Under the pieces are notes generated by a model, which saw nothing but the letters and a program-made list of their open reading frames with translations, was not told where the DNA came from and did not search any database. This document shows positions 19,201 through 28,341 of a stretch of DNA of 64,000 bases, piece after piece. A program made the position numbers and the translations under genes. This DNA comes from Bin80 sp965203305 (GTDB lineage Bacteria > Bacteroidota > Rhodothermia > Rhodothermales > Bin80), in contig OZ241874.1 in assembly GCA_965203305.1 (NCBI GenBank), positions 1,240,001 to 1,304,000 of the forward strand. Direction: 5' to 3'. Within the stretch, counting starts at the first letter, position 1. Each line of letters starts with the position of its first letter.

Positions 19201-19437
19201 CTCCATGGAGTACACATTGTACCGGGATGCCTTGGCATCAAAATCTGCGAGGCCAGTTTTACCGGATTTTCCAGAAATCTGTGTGTCAGGGGTGAACTCA
19301 ACTACGATTCTTCCGGGGTGATACTGAGGCGGGGTCTGTGCTGCTGCGGTGGATAGAAACTGGCATGATACCAGCAACAAAGTAACAGGAGACAGGAAAA
19401 GCCTTCGGAAACTTTCTTGAAATCGGGAGCTGATCAT
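16255..19437 (-). CDS. Subtilisin-like serine protease with LRR domain and T9SS type A sorting domain
   Basis: A 1060-residue exported protease. Residues 1-34 form a signal peptide ending AAAQ, followed by an inhibitor-like propeptide region. The S8 catalytic triad is visible: Asp188 in AIVDGGG, His251 in RVHGTISAG and Ser412 in SGTSASAP, with the oxyanion Asn in AASGNDG. Near residues 650-860 there is an array of plant-type 24-residue leucine-rich repeats (LxxLxLxxNxLSGxIPxEIGNL). A putative Ig-like segment (LPDGLRFDPSTRILSGTP) and a T9SS type A tail (ILGNYPNPFRQTT, ILDMLGRRIF, AGIYLYRL) follow. The combination suggests a cell-surface or secreted protease with a protein- or glycan-binding LRR module. 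It is transcribed on its own, divergent from the gene at 19705. Confidence 0.93.
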   Translation of the reverse strand: MISSRFQESFRRLFLSPVTLLLVSCQFLSTAAAQTPPQYHPGRIVVEFTPDTQISGKSGKTGLADFDAKASRYNVYSMERVYPFLDSVEPTSKTRENLLALRHTYYVYYHAQVDAEIVAKDFSGSPGIVYSEPLPVYRFYAPTDVNAVNPNDPLFKLQTELRQLRVPEAWNEVKSENGTPRVVIAIVDGGGEWQHEDLLANVWRNEDEIPGNGKDDDNNGFIDDIHGVNFGNGDDSNNDPTGAPNAFGRVHGTISAGAASAVANNELGVAGAAWNAHLMHINSSGVVNTGPVHGYEGIVYAARNGAGIISASWGAPLELASDPQFATKSLNLATDMGSLIVAASGNDGNNIDLALDYPTRHPRVLSVGSTGKSTLRRASFSNYGRVLGVFAPGEEIASTGAGNVYVAFSGTSASAPLVAGVAALVKTKFPNMSPDELREHIRLSATSIDDENPALAGNLGRGIVNAEKAVQERLDLPALRVKSSSWTDSDGNKRIDSGDRVQIAATFVNYLADASQIKVRLINPESYPFISMNTSEADIASLASGDSVEVEFAFTVAANAPSNQMVRLYTHVQSGSHEDIADMFSFRVNRSLADVYRSLRAFYTAAGGDQWKNNTGWNTSTVPSEQELMNWYGIAMDNGWVIGFLLEKNNLTQSISPEIANLSHLRFLRLAGNALSGKIPPEIGNLPELTNLVLSENALSGEIPSEIGNLSKLQILVLEDNELSGNIPPELGNLPQLYQIDLSGNSLSGEIPSEIGKLSRLLFLPLQNNSLSGEIPPEIGNLSQLQSLALQNNSLSGEIPPEIGNLSQLQSLALEGNSLSGMLPRNFMQIDSLQSLSFAGQNLCAPMDDEFQKWLKKIPKVTGPTCGMLRLTGHVRNQSYIINQPVPSLILPEAIEGTAPFTYTLSPSKLPDGLRFDPSTRILSGTPTAITPSPVKYSYRVTDAAQSEDSLHFNIEVRLPVSAERESFPVTFEILGNYPNPFRQTTNLMFNLPWPAEVEVEILDMLGRRIFTRQEHSEAGWERSIEIDGTSLSAGIYLYRLIAASPSGSSVKTGNFVRIR
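16999..17142. repeat. Two identical 72-bp tandem units in the LRR region
   Basis: Within the protease gene, bases 16999-17070 and 17071-17142 are identical 72-bp units, each encoding one 24-residue leucine-rich repeat. Flanking LRR units at 72-bp spacing are diverged at the DNA level. The identity indicates a recent in-frame duplication, so LRR number may vary between strains. Confidence 0.85.
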
Positions 19438-19704
19438 TTGATACAGAGCAGATAAGTCATCAAGTTAATGCGGGCTTGGCTAGTTCATATTCGACCGAGA
19501 AGTACGACCAGGCTGCCATTCTTGTTTCCTTTGCTGGCTATTAAAGATGACAGATCACAATTCCTTCCACCTTCGGCTGGATAGTCAACAATTGTGCCAA
19601 TTCAGGGTAGAATAGGATATTTTCAAAAGGATGGCTCGTCTGGTTATTTTTGTGTCAGCTCTGCGAGATGTTCAGGTGAATGATATGGACCGCTTGTATG
19701 CAAA

Positions 19705-20646
19705 ATGCTGAGTCGTCGCAGTTTTCTTAAGACTGCCAGGATTGCTGCGGGCATTGTAATCGCTCCGCGGCCCCTGCTGTTCGCACGGTCAGGAGTGAGG
19801 CTTGGTGCAGTCTCGTCCAGCTTTCACGAACTCCCGAGCACTGCAGAAGAAATTCTCGGGTGCATGCAGACGCTAGGACTTAATGTGATAGAGTTAATGG
19901 GAATGCCTGCCGAAATCTATGCTGGTGCCCCCTATGCCGGCCCACCCCCGCGTCACCCCGATTCCATGACGCAGGAAGAGAGAACCGACTATGTCAACGA
20001 AGGAAGGAAGGCACATGCAGAACTGCAAAAATGGCGGCGCAGTGCTCCGATGGAAAAATTTGCGGAGCTGGGAGAGATGTTCAGAGAGGGCGGAGTGGAA
20101 ATTGATATCCTGAAACTGGGAAGTCCCAACTGGTTTGCAGAAGAAATTCACTATGCCTATCGTACAGCAAAAGCAGTCGGGGTACGAGCGATCTCATTTG
20201 ATATTTCCGCGAATTCGCCCAAACGAATGGGTCCCCTTGCATCAGAATACGGTTTGCTGAACAGCATGCACAACCGTGTGCAGGCCGCGAACAGGAATTA
20301 CAGGTTTGACGAGCATCTCGCGCACTCTCCAGAGAACATGCTCAATCTGGACATTGGCAGCTATGTAGCAACAATGGGCACTTCTCCCGTTCCCGTCATT
20401 CAGCAATACCATGATCGCATTACCCATCTGCATATCAGAGATTGCAAGAGCCCTGAGAATGGACAGGACAGTGTTCCATGGGAGACAGGGGACACTCCGA
20501 TTGCCGAGGTCCTGCAATTGCTAAGAGAGGAAGCATATCCGATCCCCGCTATGATTGAGCTGGACTATACGATCCCGCAGGAATCCAGTGTGATGGAGGA
20601 GATGAAGAAATGTATCCAGTACTGCCAGACAGCTCTGGAATCATAA
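19705..20646 (+). CDS. Sugar phosphate isomerase/epimerase-like TIM-barrel protein with Tat signal
   Basis: A 313-residue protein of the AP endonuclease 2 / xylose isomerase-like TIM-barrel superfamily. It begins with a twin-arginine signal (LSRRSFLKTARIAAGIVIAP), so it is probably folded in the cytoplasm and exported by Tat. Later strands show LNVIELMGMPAE, GVRAISFDIS, MLNLDIGSYVATMG, ITHLHIRDCKS and AMIELDYTIPQ, consistent with metal-ligand positions at strand ends. A family member with this signal is common in Bacteroidota, often near sugar or inositol catabolism genes, but the neighbours here give no pathway hint. The 3' end overlaps the convergent HD-domain gene by 6 bases. The substrate is unknown. 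Confidence 0.8.
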   Translation: MLSRRSFLKTARIAAGIVIAPRPLLFARSGVRLGAVSSSFHELPSTAEEILGCMQTLGLNVIELMGMPAEIYAGAPYAGPPPRHPDSMTQEERTDYVNEGRKAHAELQKWRRSAPMEKFAELGEMFREGGVEIDILKLGSPNWFAEEIHYAYRTAKAVGVRAISFDISANSPKRMGPLASEYGLLNSMHNRVQAANRNYRFDEHLAHSPENMLNLDIGSYVATMGTSPVPVIQQYHDRITHLHIRDCKSPENGQDSVPWETGDTPIAEVLQLLREEAYPIPAMIELDYTIPQESSVMEEMKKCIQYCQTALES

Positions 20647-21942
20647 TGGCAGCTCTGCATTCTTCAGATAACAGACATACGGTTTTTTCACAAAACTGTT
20701 GAGAGCACCAATCGCGGTACTGTCGGAATACTCGTCAATGGCGACCAGTTCTCCCGAAGGCTTCAGAACACATATTGTGCTTTCTTCCGGTTCGGATGAA
20801 CCTCTGTCTTTTGATTTGTAGGCATCGTGGCTGGCATCAGCCACGGCTAAATAGTATGTATAGGCATCAGGCTCCGTAATTCCCATATTCTTCAGGGATG
20901 TCGTCACCCGATCCTGCCACATCCCAAGTACATTTTCGTCCGGTTTTTCATGCAGGAAAGTGCACCGAAACAGATCTCTGGTAATGATGCGGAGAGAAAG
21001 ATCAGACAGGATGGGGTCTGTGCTGTGGCACCATCTTTTCAGACTGTAGATGATGTCCGCATCATCCAGATCCAGAAACTTGTCCAGCACTTCATTCTCC
21101 GAAAGTCTCTCTTCTCCTATTCTTTGTTCCAGAAACCAGTGCAGTGCCGGGGAGATGCCGTCCACAGCCCTATGATCACCACAGTGAATTCGGTCACTGG
21201 CACGTCGAATGGCTCCGTGCAGAACAAAATCCGCTGCAATCACCGTTTTGTGCAGATAGACCTGCCAGTACATTAACCTTCGGGCAATGAGCATATTCTC
21301 AACGGCATATACCCCCTTGGATTCAATTGCAAGACAGGAATCGGTCCCTCCTTCTTGCGGATGTACACACAGGGTACGCAGAATTCGGCCTGTACCGATT
21401 TTTCCTTCCACAACACCAGTAAAATGAGAGTCTCTTCGCAAGTAATCCAGTCGGTCCATGTCCAGCTGGCTGGAGATCAAATCACAAAAGAACGGACGCT
21501 CGCAGGTGCCGTCCAGCATTTGAATGGCCATATCCAGAGGGCCTTCCATGCATGACTGGAGACGTTTGATCAGAGCCAGACTGATTTCCTCATGTCGTAC
21601 ACCATCAATCAGCAGGAATTCAAGCGTATGCGAATATGGGCTATGCCCAATGTCATGCAAAAGGATGGCTGCCAGAGCAGCCATCCGCTCTTCTTCCGCA
21701 ATTTCGGTTCCTTTGGACTCTATATTGTCCAGTGCATCCGAGAGGAGTCCCATGGCTCCCAGCGAATGGGGGAAGCGACTGTGCTCCGCAGCGGGAAAAA
21801 CAATGCCCCCCATGCCCAATTGCTTGATTCGCCGAAGTCGCTGCACCTCGCGTGTTTCCAGGAGTGGCTGGATGATCTTTTCGGGGACTTTGACAAATCC
21901 GTGGACTGGATCGGAAAGGACCGTATTGTTATGTGTCATCAC
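20641..21942 (-). CDS. HD-domain phosphohydrolase (dNTPase-like)
   Basis: A 433-residue protein of the HD superfamily, of the sort related to deoxynucleoside triphosphate triphosphohydrolases. The opening DPVHGFVKVPE, the first metal His in HSRFPHSLG, LLHDIGHSPYSH (the HD dyad), and QLDMDRLDYLRRDS (late Asp) are all visible in order. Such proteins are soluble and act on (d)NTPs or nucleotides; the exact substrate cannot be read from the sequence. A second ATG one codon downstream is an equally likely start. It is divergent from the deacetylase-like gene at 22036 (93-base gap) and convergent with the isomerase-like gene. Confidence 0.88.
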   Translation of the reverse strand: MMTHNNTVLSDPVHGFVKVPEKIIQPLLETREVQRLRRIKQLGMGGIVFPAAEHSRFPHSLGAMGLLSDALDNIESKGTEIAEEERMAALAAILLHDIGHSPYSHTLEFLLIDGVRHEEISLALIKRLQSCMEGPLDMAIQMLDGTCERPFFCDLISSQLDMDRLDYLRRDSHFTGVVEGKIGTGRILRTLCVHPQEGGTDSCLAIESKGVYAVENMLIARRLMYWQVYLHKTVIAADFVLHGAIRRASDRIHCGDHRAVDGISPALHWFLEQRIGEERLSENEVLDKFLDLDDADIIYSLKRWCHSTDPILSDLSLRIITRDLFRCTFLHEKPDENVLGMWQDRVTTSLKNMGITEPDAYTYYLAVADASHDAYKSKDRGSSEPEESTICVLKPSGELVAIDEYSDSTAIGALNSFVKKPYVCYLKNAELPL

Positions 21943-22035
21943 AGTGCCGAGTAGAGCAGGAAAAATATGGAACGAAAGCGGACTCTTGCTTAATTTAATC
22001 GGGATAATGGCACATTCTCCGCACTGGCACGATCC

Positions 22036-23451
22036 ATGAGTTCTGTATTGCCTGTATGTCTGGAAGTGGGACGAGACTATAGACCGAAGGCAGAGTACAG
22101 CTTTCGTATGTTACTTGCGCCGCTGGGTTTGGGTCCGGTATTCGTGTCTCGCAGCGAGATTGCAGAGCAGGGAATCTACTACGGGCAGAATCCCTCCGGA
22201 CTTCATGAAGGCATTACTGCTTTGCCACTGGTTCCTGAAACAGAAGATTTTTATTCCAAATTCGTACCTTTGGATCAGGCATCCATTACATGGCACAACC
22301 ATCAGAATTTTGAGATTCCAGTTCTTTTTTCATCCGAAGCTGGGTACGACCTCATCGCATCAGCATTTTACTGGCTGTCAGGCTGGCAGGAACTCACCGT
22401 ACGCACGCGGGATCAGTTCGGACGCTTTCCGCACGAGGCATCCCTCCAGGCATCTCTGAATGTGACACATATTCCGGTTGTAGACTGTTATCGGGCAATT
22501 CTTCAGGAGAGGCTTGTCAAAGCACGGATCCCGGTGCAGCCTAGATCCTGGGCAGGAAAAAGCTGGGCATTCTGTCCTACCATTGATGTTGACTATCTCC
22601 GGCACTGGAGGCCAGGAATGATATTTCGGGAAAAGGTGGAATACTTTCTTCTGAATCACCGAAAGGTGACTGTACCTGCGCGCTGGCGCAGGCTATTCCA
22701 GTTCGTCCGAAGTTATTGTACACCCGGAGATGCTTTCCAGATTGCTCTGCGCCGCATGCATCAGCTGTTGCGAAAGCACGGGAGTGCTACCGTATTCCTG
22801 AAAACCGCAGCGCATGGACCGTATGATGTATATTACAGGCCAGACCAGCCCTTTTTGCGAAACATGGTCCGTGACCTGCAATCAGACAATTTTGAAATCG
22901 GACTGCATCCCAGCTACCTTGCGCATGCCCATCCCGGGTACTTGCGTAGCGAGAGACGCACGCTGGCTGCTCTGACTGGCGTGTTTCCCATGAGTGTGCG
23001 GCAGCACTATTTGCGCTATGAACCCATGATCACACCGCAGACACAGGCTGGGAGCGGTTTCAGGATTGACTCATCGCTGGGATTTGCAGAATGTGAAGGA
23101 TTCCGAAACGGGACATGCATGCCATTTCTGAAATTTGACTGCATCACGAACAAAGCCATAGACCTGTGGGAGATGCCTCTTGTGATTATGGATGGCACAC
23201 TCTTTAACCGGCGAAGCTATACGACTGCGGAAGCGGTTCAGAAAAGTACTGAACTGCTGGAGTTGTGCAAGAAATTCGGCGGGGCAGGGGTGGTTCTGTG
23301 GCATAATGTCATCGGCGAAAACATGGATTATCCAGGGTGGGAAGATCATTTTGAGCAGATCGTACACTGGAGTAGCGAGCAGGATGCCTGGATCGGCTCC
23401 TTGCGAGATGCGCTTGCCTCCTGGACAGGCTATCCGCTTGCGAACCACTGA
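22036..23451 (+). CDS. Polysaccharide deacetylase-like protein
   Basis: A 471-residue protein. The N-terminal half resembles the domain that precedes deacetylase modules in many Bacteroidota proteins (SAFYWLSGWQELT, RDQFGRFPHEAS). The C-terminal half carries NodB/CE4-like elements: FCPTIDVDYLRHW with paired Asp, FEIGLHPSYLAH with His, and VVLWHNVIGE near the end. No signal peptide is visible, so it is probably cytoplasmic or peripheral, with a likely role on cell-surface or lipid-linked sugars. The spacing to mutS is 13 bases, suggesting cotranscription, though no functional tie is evident. The CE4 assignment is based on motif arrangement and is moderately secure; activity is unknown. Confidence 0.72.
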   Translation: MSSVLPVCLEVGRDYRPKAEYSFRMLLAPLGLGPVFVSRSEIAEQGIYYGQNPSGLHEGITALPLVPETEDFYSKFVPLDQASITWHNHQNFEIPVLFSSEAGYDLIASAFYWLSGWQELTVRTRDQFGRFPHEASLQASLNVTHIPVVDCYRAILQERLVKARIPVQPRSWAGKSWAFCPTIDVDYLRHWRPGMIFREKVEYFLLNHRKVTVPARWRRLFQFVRSYCTPGDAFQIALRRMHQLLRKHGSATVFLKTAAHGPYDVYYRPDQPFLRNMVRDLQSDNFEIGLHPSYLAHAHPGYLRSERRTLAALTGVFPMSVRQHYLRYEPMITPQTQAGSGFRIDSSLGFAECEGFRNGTCMPFLKFDCITNKAIDLWEMPLVIMDGTLFNRRSYTTAEAVQKSTELLELCKKFGGAGVVLWHNVIGENMDYPGWEDHFEQIVHWSSEQDAWIGSLRDALASWTGYPLANH

Positions 23452-23464
23452 TTGACCGTAGTTT

Positions 23465-26029
23465 ATGCCCCGAGCCAAAGGCAAAACGCCACTCATGCAG
23501 CAGTATTACCGGATCAAGGGAGAGAATCCGGGGACACTGCTGTTATTTCGCATGGGTGATTTTTACGAGACATTTGAAGAAGATGCCGTAAAGGCAAGCA
23601 GTGTCCTGGGGATTGTTCTGACCACGCGGGCAAATGGTGCGGCAAGTGCAGTGCAGCTGGCGGGGTTCCCACACCATGCGCTGGAGAACCATCTCCCCAA
23701 ACTGGTGGAGGCAGGAATCCGGGTTGCCATTTGCGAGCAGCTGGAGGATCCTAGGTCAGCTAAATCCCTGGTAAAGAGAGGGGTCACCGAGGTTGTCACG
23801 CCGGGGGTGGCCCTTCGGGACAATATACTTTCTCCGAAGCAGACCAATTACCTTGCCGCGGTACATTTTGGAAAGAAGCGAACAGGTATATCCTATGCAG
23901 ACATCTCCACAGGAGAATTTATGCTCACAGAGGTGGATCCGTGCATGGCAAAAAATTTTCTGCAGAGCATTGCCCCCTCCGAACTTTTGATGGACAAGTC
24001 CGCCCAGGATTCCATACGCGACTTTAAGAGTCAGGGGTATGTCGTTACCCCGCGAGAGGACTGGGTATTTGTATATGATTTTGCCTGCCAGGTGTTGCTG
24101 GATCACTTCGGAACGCATTCCCTGAAAGGATTCGGAATTTCCGGGCTTTCAGACGGGATTGTGGCCGCAGGCGCAACCCTTCACTATCTAACTGAAACCC
24201 AGAAGGGGAGGCCGGATCATATCAAAAAGCTCCAGAGGCAAATGGATGAAGGGACCATGCTTCTGGATCCCCAAACGCACAGAAATCTTGAACTGCTGCC
24301 CCCGCCTCATGGAGACTCCAGTGCGACCACTCTCGTGGATCTGCTGGATCACACCTGTACAGCTATGGGGGCCAGGAAGCTGCGGAAATGGCTCTTCCGG
24401 CCTCTTCGGAGTGTAGATCGGATTAAGCAGCGGCTGGATGCAGTGGATACACTTGTGCAAAGTCCAGACACCCGGGAGAGATTGCAGGAGTACCTGAAAA
24501 AAGTGTGCGACATTGAGCGGATTGTTGCCCGGATCTGTACACAGCGCGCAATTCCGCGAGAGCTTCTGAGTCTGGGGCTGGCTCTGTGCCAGATTCCCCG
24601 AATCATCTCTCGTCTCAACGAGACAGGCTGTCCCGTTTTGCGAAAACTGGCAAACATGCTGGATCCCTGCGAGAATGTCAAGTCACTGCTCCACGAAGCT
24701 CTGGATCCATCTTCGGAGCAGACTTTTCGATCAGGGTACAATCAAAAACTTGACGAGCTCCTGTATATTTCCGGTTCAAGCGAGAAGTTTATTGAGACAC
24801 TGAAAAAACGGGAGAGCAAGCGGACAGGGATTCCCTCTCTGAAGGTTGGCTACAACAAGGTCTTCGGATATTATCTGGAGATCACAAATGCCCACAAGGA
24901 TAAAGTCCCCAGTGAATATACCCGAAAGCAGACTTTGGTCAATGCGGAACGGTACGTTACCGAGGAGCTGAAGGAATACGAGAAGCGAGTCCTTGGTACG
25001 AAAGAAGAGATTGCTGCCCTTGAAAGCGAGCTCTTGCATGAATTGCGAGCCCGTCTGGCTGAAGAGGCAGAGCGACTTCAGAGCTTGGGGGATACAGTTG
25101 CCGTCACGGACTGTCTGACCGCTTTTTCGGAGACAGCTTTCAAGGAAGGATATGTACGGCCGGAAATCAACAATTCCAGACAACTCCGAATTACAGATGG
25201 CAGGCATCCGATTGTGGAGCAGTCCGTATCGGAAGCATTTGTCCCCAACTCTGTAACTCTGGATACGGAAAAGGAACAGATCTATATCATTACAGGCCCG
25301 AATATGGCGGGAAAGAGTGTGGTCTTGCGTCAGGTTGGCCTGATTGTTTTAATGGCGCAGGCGGGAAGTTTTGTACCGGCCAAAGAGGCTGTAATTGGCG
25401 TGGTGGATCGCATTTTCACCCGTGTCGGTGCATCCGACAATCTGGCTGCCGGGGAAAGCACTTTTCTGGTGGAGATGAATGAGACTGCCAATATCCTGAA
25501 CAATGCGACCCCAGGTTCTCTGATTCTTCTGGATGAGGTAGGCCGGGGCACCAGCACGTTTGACGGACTTTCGATTGCCTGGGCGCTGGTAGAGCACCTG
25601 CATTGCAATGACTCCGTTGCGGCACGGACCCTGTTTGCCACCCATTACCATGAGCTGAACGCTCTGGAGGAACAGCTGGAAAGAGTGCAAAACCACCGCA
25701 TCCATGTTCAGGAACACGAAGGGAAGCTCATTTTTCTGCGTAAACTGGTGCGTGGGGCTGCGGATCGCTCTCACGGAATTGAAGTGGCTCGCATGGCTGG
25801 GCTGCCCGCCAATCTGCTGAAACGGGCAAGGGAAATTCTCCAGAAGCTGGAGTCAAAACAAACCGCTCCCCAGGCGGTACCTTCCGCTGCTGAGTCAGCC
25901 CAGATGAGCCTTTTCGACGAACCGAAGTCCGACCCGCTGCGGGACAGGCTGCGAGAAGTTGATCCGAACGAAATAACACCCATGCAGGCACTGTCACTCA
26001 TGGCAGAACTGAAGGAAATGTCTGATTAA
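23465..26029 (+). CDS. mutS: DNA mismatch repair protein MutS
   Basis: Recognises mismatched or looped bases and starts strand repair with MutL. The mismatch-binding FYE triad is in MGDFYETFEED (F33-Y34-E35), the connector and lever regions follow, and the ATPase has Walker A GPNMAGKS (about 611-618), a Walker B region LILLDEVGRGTSTFDG and ATHYHEL. A C-terminal segment with MSLFDEP precedes the helix-turn-helix end, as in typical bacterial MutS. The 854-residue length is normal. It lies between the deacetylase-like gene and purD, separated from the latter by 17 bases. The full-length copy is compatible with normal repair, which matters when judging the homopolymer frameshifts elsewhere in the window. 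Confidence 0.98.
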   Translation: MPRAKGKTPLMQQYYRIKGENPGTLLLFRMGDFYETFEEDAVKASSVLGIVLTTRANGAASAVQLAGFPHHALENHLPKLVEAGIRVAICEQLEDPRSAKSLVKRGVTEVVTPGVALRDNILSPKQTNYLAAVHFGKKRTGISYADISTGEFMLTEVDPCMAKNFLQSIAPSELLMDKSAQDSIRDFKSQGYVVTPREDWVFVYDFACQVLLDHFGTHSLKGFGISGLSDGIVAAGATLHYLTETQKGRPDHIKKLQRQMDEGTMLLDPQTHRNLELLPPPHGDSSATTLVDLLDHTCTAMGARKLRKWLFRPLRSVDRIKQRLDAVDTLVQSPDTRERLQEYLKKVCDIERIVARICTQRAIPRELLSLGLALCQIPRIISRLNETGCPVLRKLANMLDPCENVKSLLHEALDPSSEQTFRSGYNQKLDELLYISGSSEKFIETLKKRESKRTGIPSLKVGYNKVFGYYLEITNAHKDKVPSEYTRKQTLVNAERYVTEELKEYEKRVLGTKEEIAALESELLHELRARLAEEAERLQSLGDTVAVTDCLTAFSETAFKEGYVRPEINNSRQLRITDGRHPIVEQSVSEAFVPNSVTLDTEKEQIYIITGPNMAGKSVVLRQVGLIVLMAQAGSFVPAKEAVIGVVDRIFTRVGASDNLAAGESTFLVEMNETANILNNATPGSLILLDEVGRGTSTFDGLSIAWALVEHLHCNDSVAARTLFATHYHELNALEEQLERVQNHRIHVQEHEGKLIFLRKLVRGAADRSHGIEVARMAGLPANLLKRAREILQKLESKQTAPQAVPSAAESAQMSLFDEPKSDPLRDRLREVDPNEITPMQALSLMAELKEMSD

Positions 26030-26046
26030 AATCTGCGATTACAGGT

Positions 26047-27315
26047 ATGCGAGTTTTGATTGTTGGAAGCGGCGGGCGTGAACATGCGCTTGCCTGGTCT
26101 CTCCGAAAGGCAGATCATCTCTTTATTGCGCCGGGCAATCCCGGCACACAGGAGTATGGAAAAAATATTCCCATCCAGGCAACAGACATGGAAGGAATTG
26201 TATCCTGTGCACGCAATGAGAAGATTGATCTGGTTGTTGTAGGCCCCGAGGTACCACTGGCAGACGGGCTTTCGGATGCTCTTCATGAAGGGGGGATTGC
26301 CTGCTTTGGCCCATCTGCGGCCGCTGCTGAGATTGAAAGCAGCAAAGCCTTTGCCAAGGCATTCATGCAGCGGAATGGTATTCCCACGGCAGACTGGAAA
26401 CATTATCGCCCGGACCAGCTGGACGATGCCAAAGCGCATGTACGCAACCTGGGGAAATGTGTAGTCAAGGCCTCTGGACTTGCCGCAGGCAAAGGTGCCA
26501 TCATGTGTGAAGACAGCGCACATGCGGAACAGGCACTGCATGAACTGATGGTCGTGGGGAGTATCGGGGATGCAGGCAGGGATGTGGTAATTGAGGAGTG
26601 GATGGAGGGAGAAGAAGCCAGTCTGTTCGTTCTGACGGATGGAGATGGCTATCTGGTACTGGATGCCGCGCAGGATCACAAGCGTGTTTTTGATAACGAC
26701 GAGGGACCCAATACTGGAGGAATGGGAGCATATGCTCCTGCTCCGATCATGACACAGAGCCTGATTGAAGCAGCTTGTTCAAGCATTATTGAGCCGGTAC
26801 TGGAGGGGATGGCACGAGAGGGCAGGTTGTACAAAGGGTGTCTGTATGCCGGACTGATGATTACAGACCAGGGGCCCAAAGTGGTTGAATTCAACTGCAG
26901 GTTTGGTGACCCGGAGGCACAGGTCGTGCTGCCCCTGATCGGGACGGACCCCATAGAACTGCTCTCGTGCGCTGCAACAGGTGGAATTGGGAATTTTCGA
27001 TCCGAAAAATCATCACAGGCAGCTGTATGCGTTGTTCTGGCCAGTGGAGGATATCCGGGCTCCTATCAAACAGGGAATGTAATTGCCGGGCTTGAGGATG
27101 CTGCCGCAGTTCCTGGCTGTCTGGTCTTTCATGCGGGGACCAAATCGGAGGGAGAGGATATCCTGACGGCAGGGGGGCGTGTACTTGGGGTCACAGCCAT
27201 TCGCTCTGCACTCACGGAAGCGGTTGATACTGCCTATCAGGCATCTGCCCTCATTGAGTTTCACGGAAAGCATATGCGCCAGGATATTGCACACCGTGCA
27301 CTCCGCAGTCAATGA
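26047..27315 (+). CDS. purD: Phosphoribosylamine--glycine ligase (GAR synthetase)
   Basis: Catalyses the second step of purine synthesis, joining glycine to 5-phosphoribosylamine with ATP. The 422-residue ATP-grasp protein starts MRVLIVGSGGREHALAW and shows GPEVPLADG, VKASGLAAGKGA, VIEEWMEGEEAS, DHKRVFDNDEGPNTGGMGAY and VEFNCRFGDPEAQ, all family landmarks in the expected order. It starts 17 bases after mutS and overlaps the next gene by 4 bases (ATGA), so these three genes are probably cotranscribed. Confidence 0.97.
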   Translation: MRVLIVGSGGREHALAWSLRKADHLFIAPGNPGTQEYGKNIPIQATDMEGIVSCARNEKIDLVVVGPEVPLADGLSDALHEGGIACFGPSAAAAEIESSKAFAKAFMQRNGIPTADWKHYRPDQLDDAKAHVRNLGKCVVKASGLAAGKGAIMCEDSAHAEQALHELMVVGSIGDAGRDVVIEEWMEGEEASLFVLTDGDGYLVLDAAQDHKRVFDNDEGPNTGGMGAYAPAPIMTQSLIEAACSSIIEPVLEGMAREGRLYKGCLYAGLMITDQGPKVVEFNCRFGDPEAQVVLPLIGTDPIELLSCAATGGIGNFRSEKSSQAAVCVVLASGGYPGSYQTGNVIAGLEDAAAVPGCLVFHAGTKSEGEDILTAGGRVLGVTAIRSALTEAVDTAYQASALIEFHGKHMRQDIAHRALRSQ

Positions 27316-28190
27316 AGAAAGCCGGGGCAGGCTGGTTCATTTTTCTGATCTTCCTGGCAGAGATTGCAGGAGCTCAGGATACGCTGCGTACAGGATTTGA
27401 AGTAATTGCCTCTGTTTCGGAGGGACAGGCTCTTGCAACAGATCCAGACGGGCTGATCTATGTTGCATTTGCATCAGAACTGATTCAGTTTGACCATACA
27501 GGAACCGTACAATCGCGTCTTGAGGGGACGAGTACAGAAGTATTTGGAGGACTGTCGGATATTGATCCGGGGAATGGGCTGATCTGGACCGTTGCAGATG
27601 AAGAAAAAGGCAGTCTGCTGAGGTTCTCCAAAGAATTGTTGCATCTGGAGACCATTCGCGTTCCGGGGAACAGGGATACAGAAAGAAGCCGCTCAGCCCG
27701 TCTGGATCTGGATAATGGAAGGGCGATTTCTTCGGGGCAGCCCGTTGCAGTTGCGACCGGGGCTGCGGGAGAGCTGTTCGTGGTTGATGCGTCTTCCCAG
27801 AGTATCCTGAAATGGGATGCCAGCCGCAGACTGGAGCGTACAATCGGAGGGTTTGGGACAGGGGCTGGCCAGTTGACAGATCCCGTTGACATTGCAACAG
27901 ATGCGACCTCCCTGTATATTGCAGATCGTGCGCTCGGCGTGATCAGGATCTATGATTATTTTGGCGGGCATGTGCGTGATCTGAATGGCGGAGAGGACAT
28001 AAAAAGTATTGCGGTTGCCGACAGTGAACTGTGGGTGGTGTTTTCCCGATCCATATGGATGTATGATGACCGGGGCAGGATTGTCCGTCAGATCGTATTT
28101 GAGCTTGACACCCCACTGGTTGCCGCATCCCCCTCTGGTGATTATGCAATTCTTCTAACCGGGGAGCATGTGTTACGGATAGAGATTTGA
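27312..28190 (+). CDS. Exported NHL-type beta-propeller protein
   Basis: A 292-residue protein with an N-terminal signal peptide (MKKAGAGWFIFLIFLAEIAG) and then repeating beta-propeller blades, including DPDGLIYVAFASELIQFD, TGAAGELFVVDASSQSILKWD, GAGQLTDPVDIATDATSLYIAD and a late EHVLRIEI. The strongest blade resembles the NHL repeat. It carries no T9SS tail, so it is probably periplasmic. The start codon overlaps the stop of purD in ATGA, indicating translational coupling, although no functional connection to purine synthesis is apparent. A similar exported propeller gene downstream of purD is something I recall from related genomes only vaguely. Ligand and role are unknown. Confidence 0.8.
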   Translation: MKKAGAGWFIFLIFLAEIAGAQDTLRTGFEVIASVSEGQALATDPDGLIYVAFASELIQFDHTGTVQSRLEGTSTEVFGGLSDIDPGNGLIWTVADEEKGSLLRFSKELLHLETIRVPGNRDTERSRSARLDLDNGRAISSGQPVAVATGAAGELFVVDASSQSILKWDASRRLERTIGGFGTGAGQLTDPVDIATDATSLYIADRALGVIRIYDYFGGHVRDLNGGEDIKSIAVADSELWVVFSRSIWMYDDRGRIVRQIVFELDTPLVAASPSGDYAILLTGEHVLRIEI

Positions 28191-28341
28191 TCTGAATCAT
28201 CCCCGACAACTGCTGTTTTCTGACAGGATGCTCTCCGCTTGACAAGAATATCTGAACTTTGATGGGACATCCTGCGCACTGATTCGTAGAAGAGAAGGGC
28301 AGGTGATTTTCAGCTTTCGCGGACAGCCATTTTTTATACCC

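Noticed and set aside
28239..28244. TTGACA upstream of ilvB as a -35 box
   Set aside because: No matching -10 box at proper spacing, and this group often uses a different promoter consensus.
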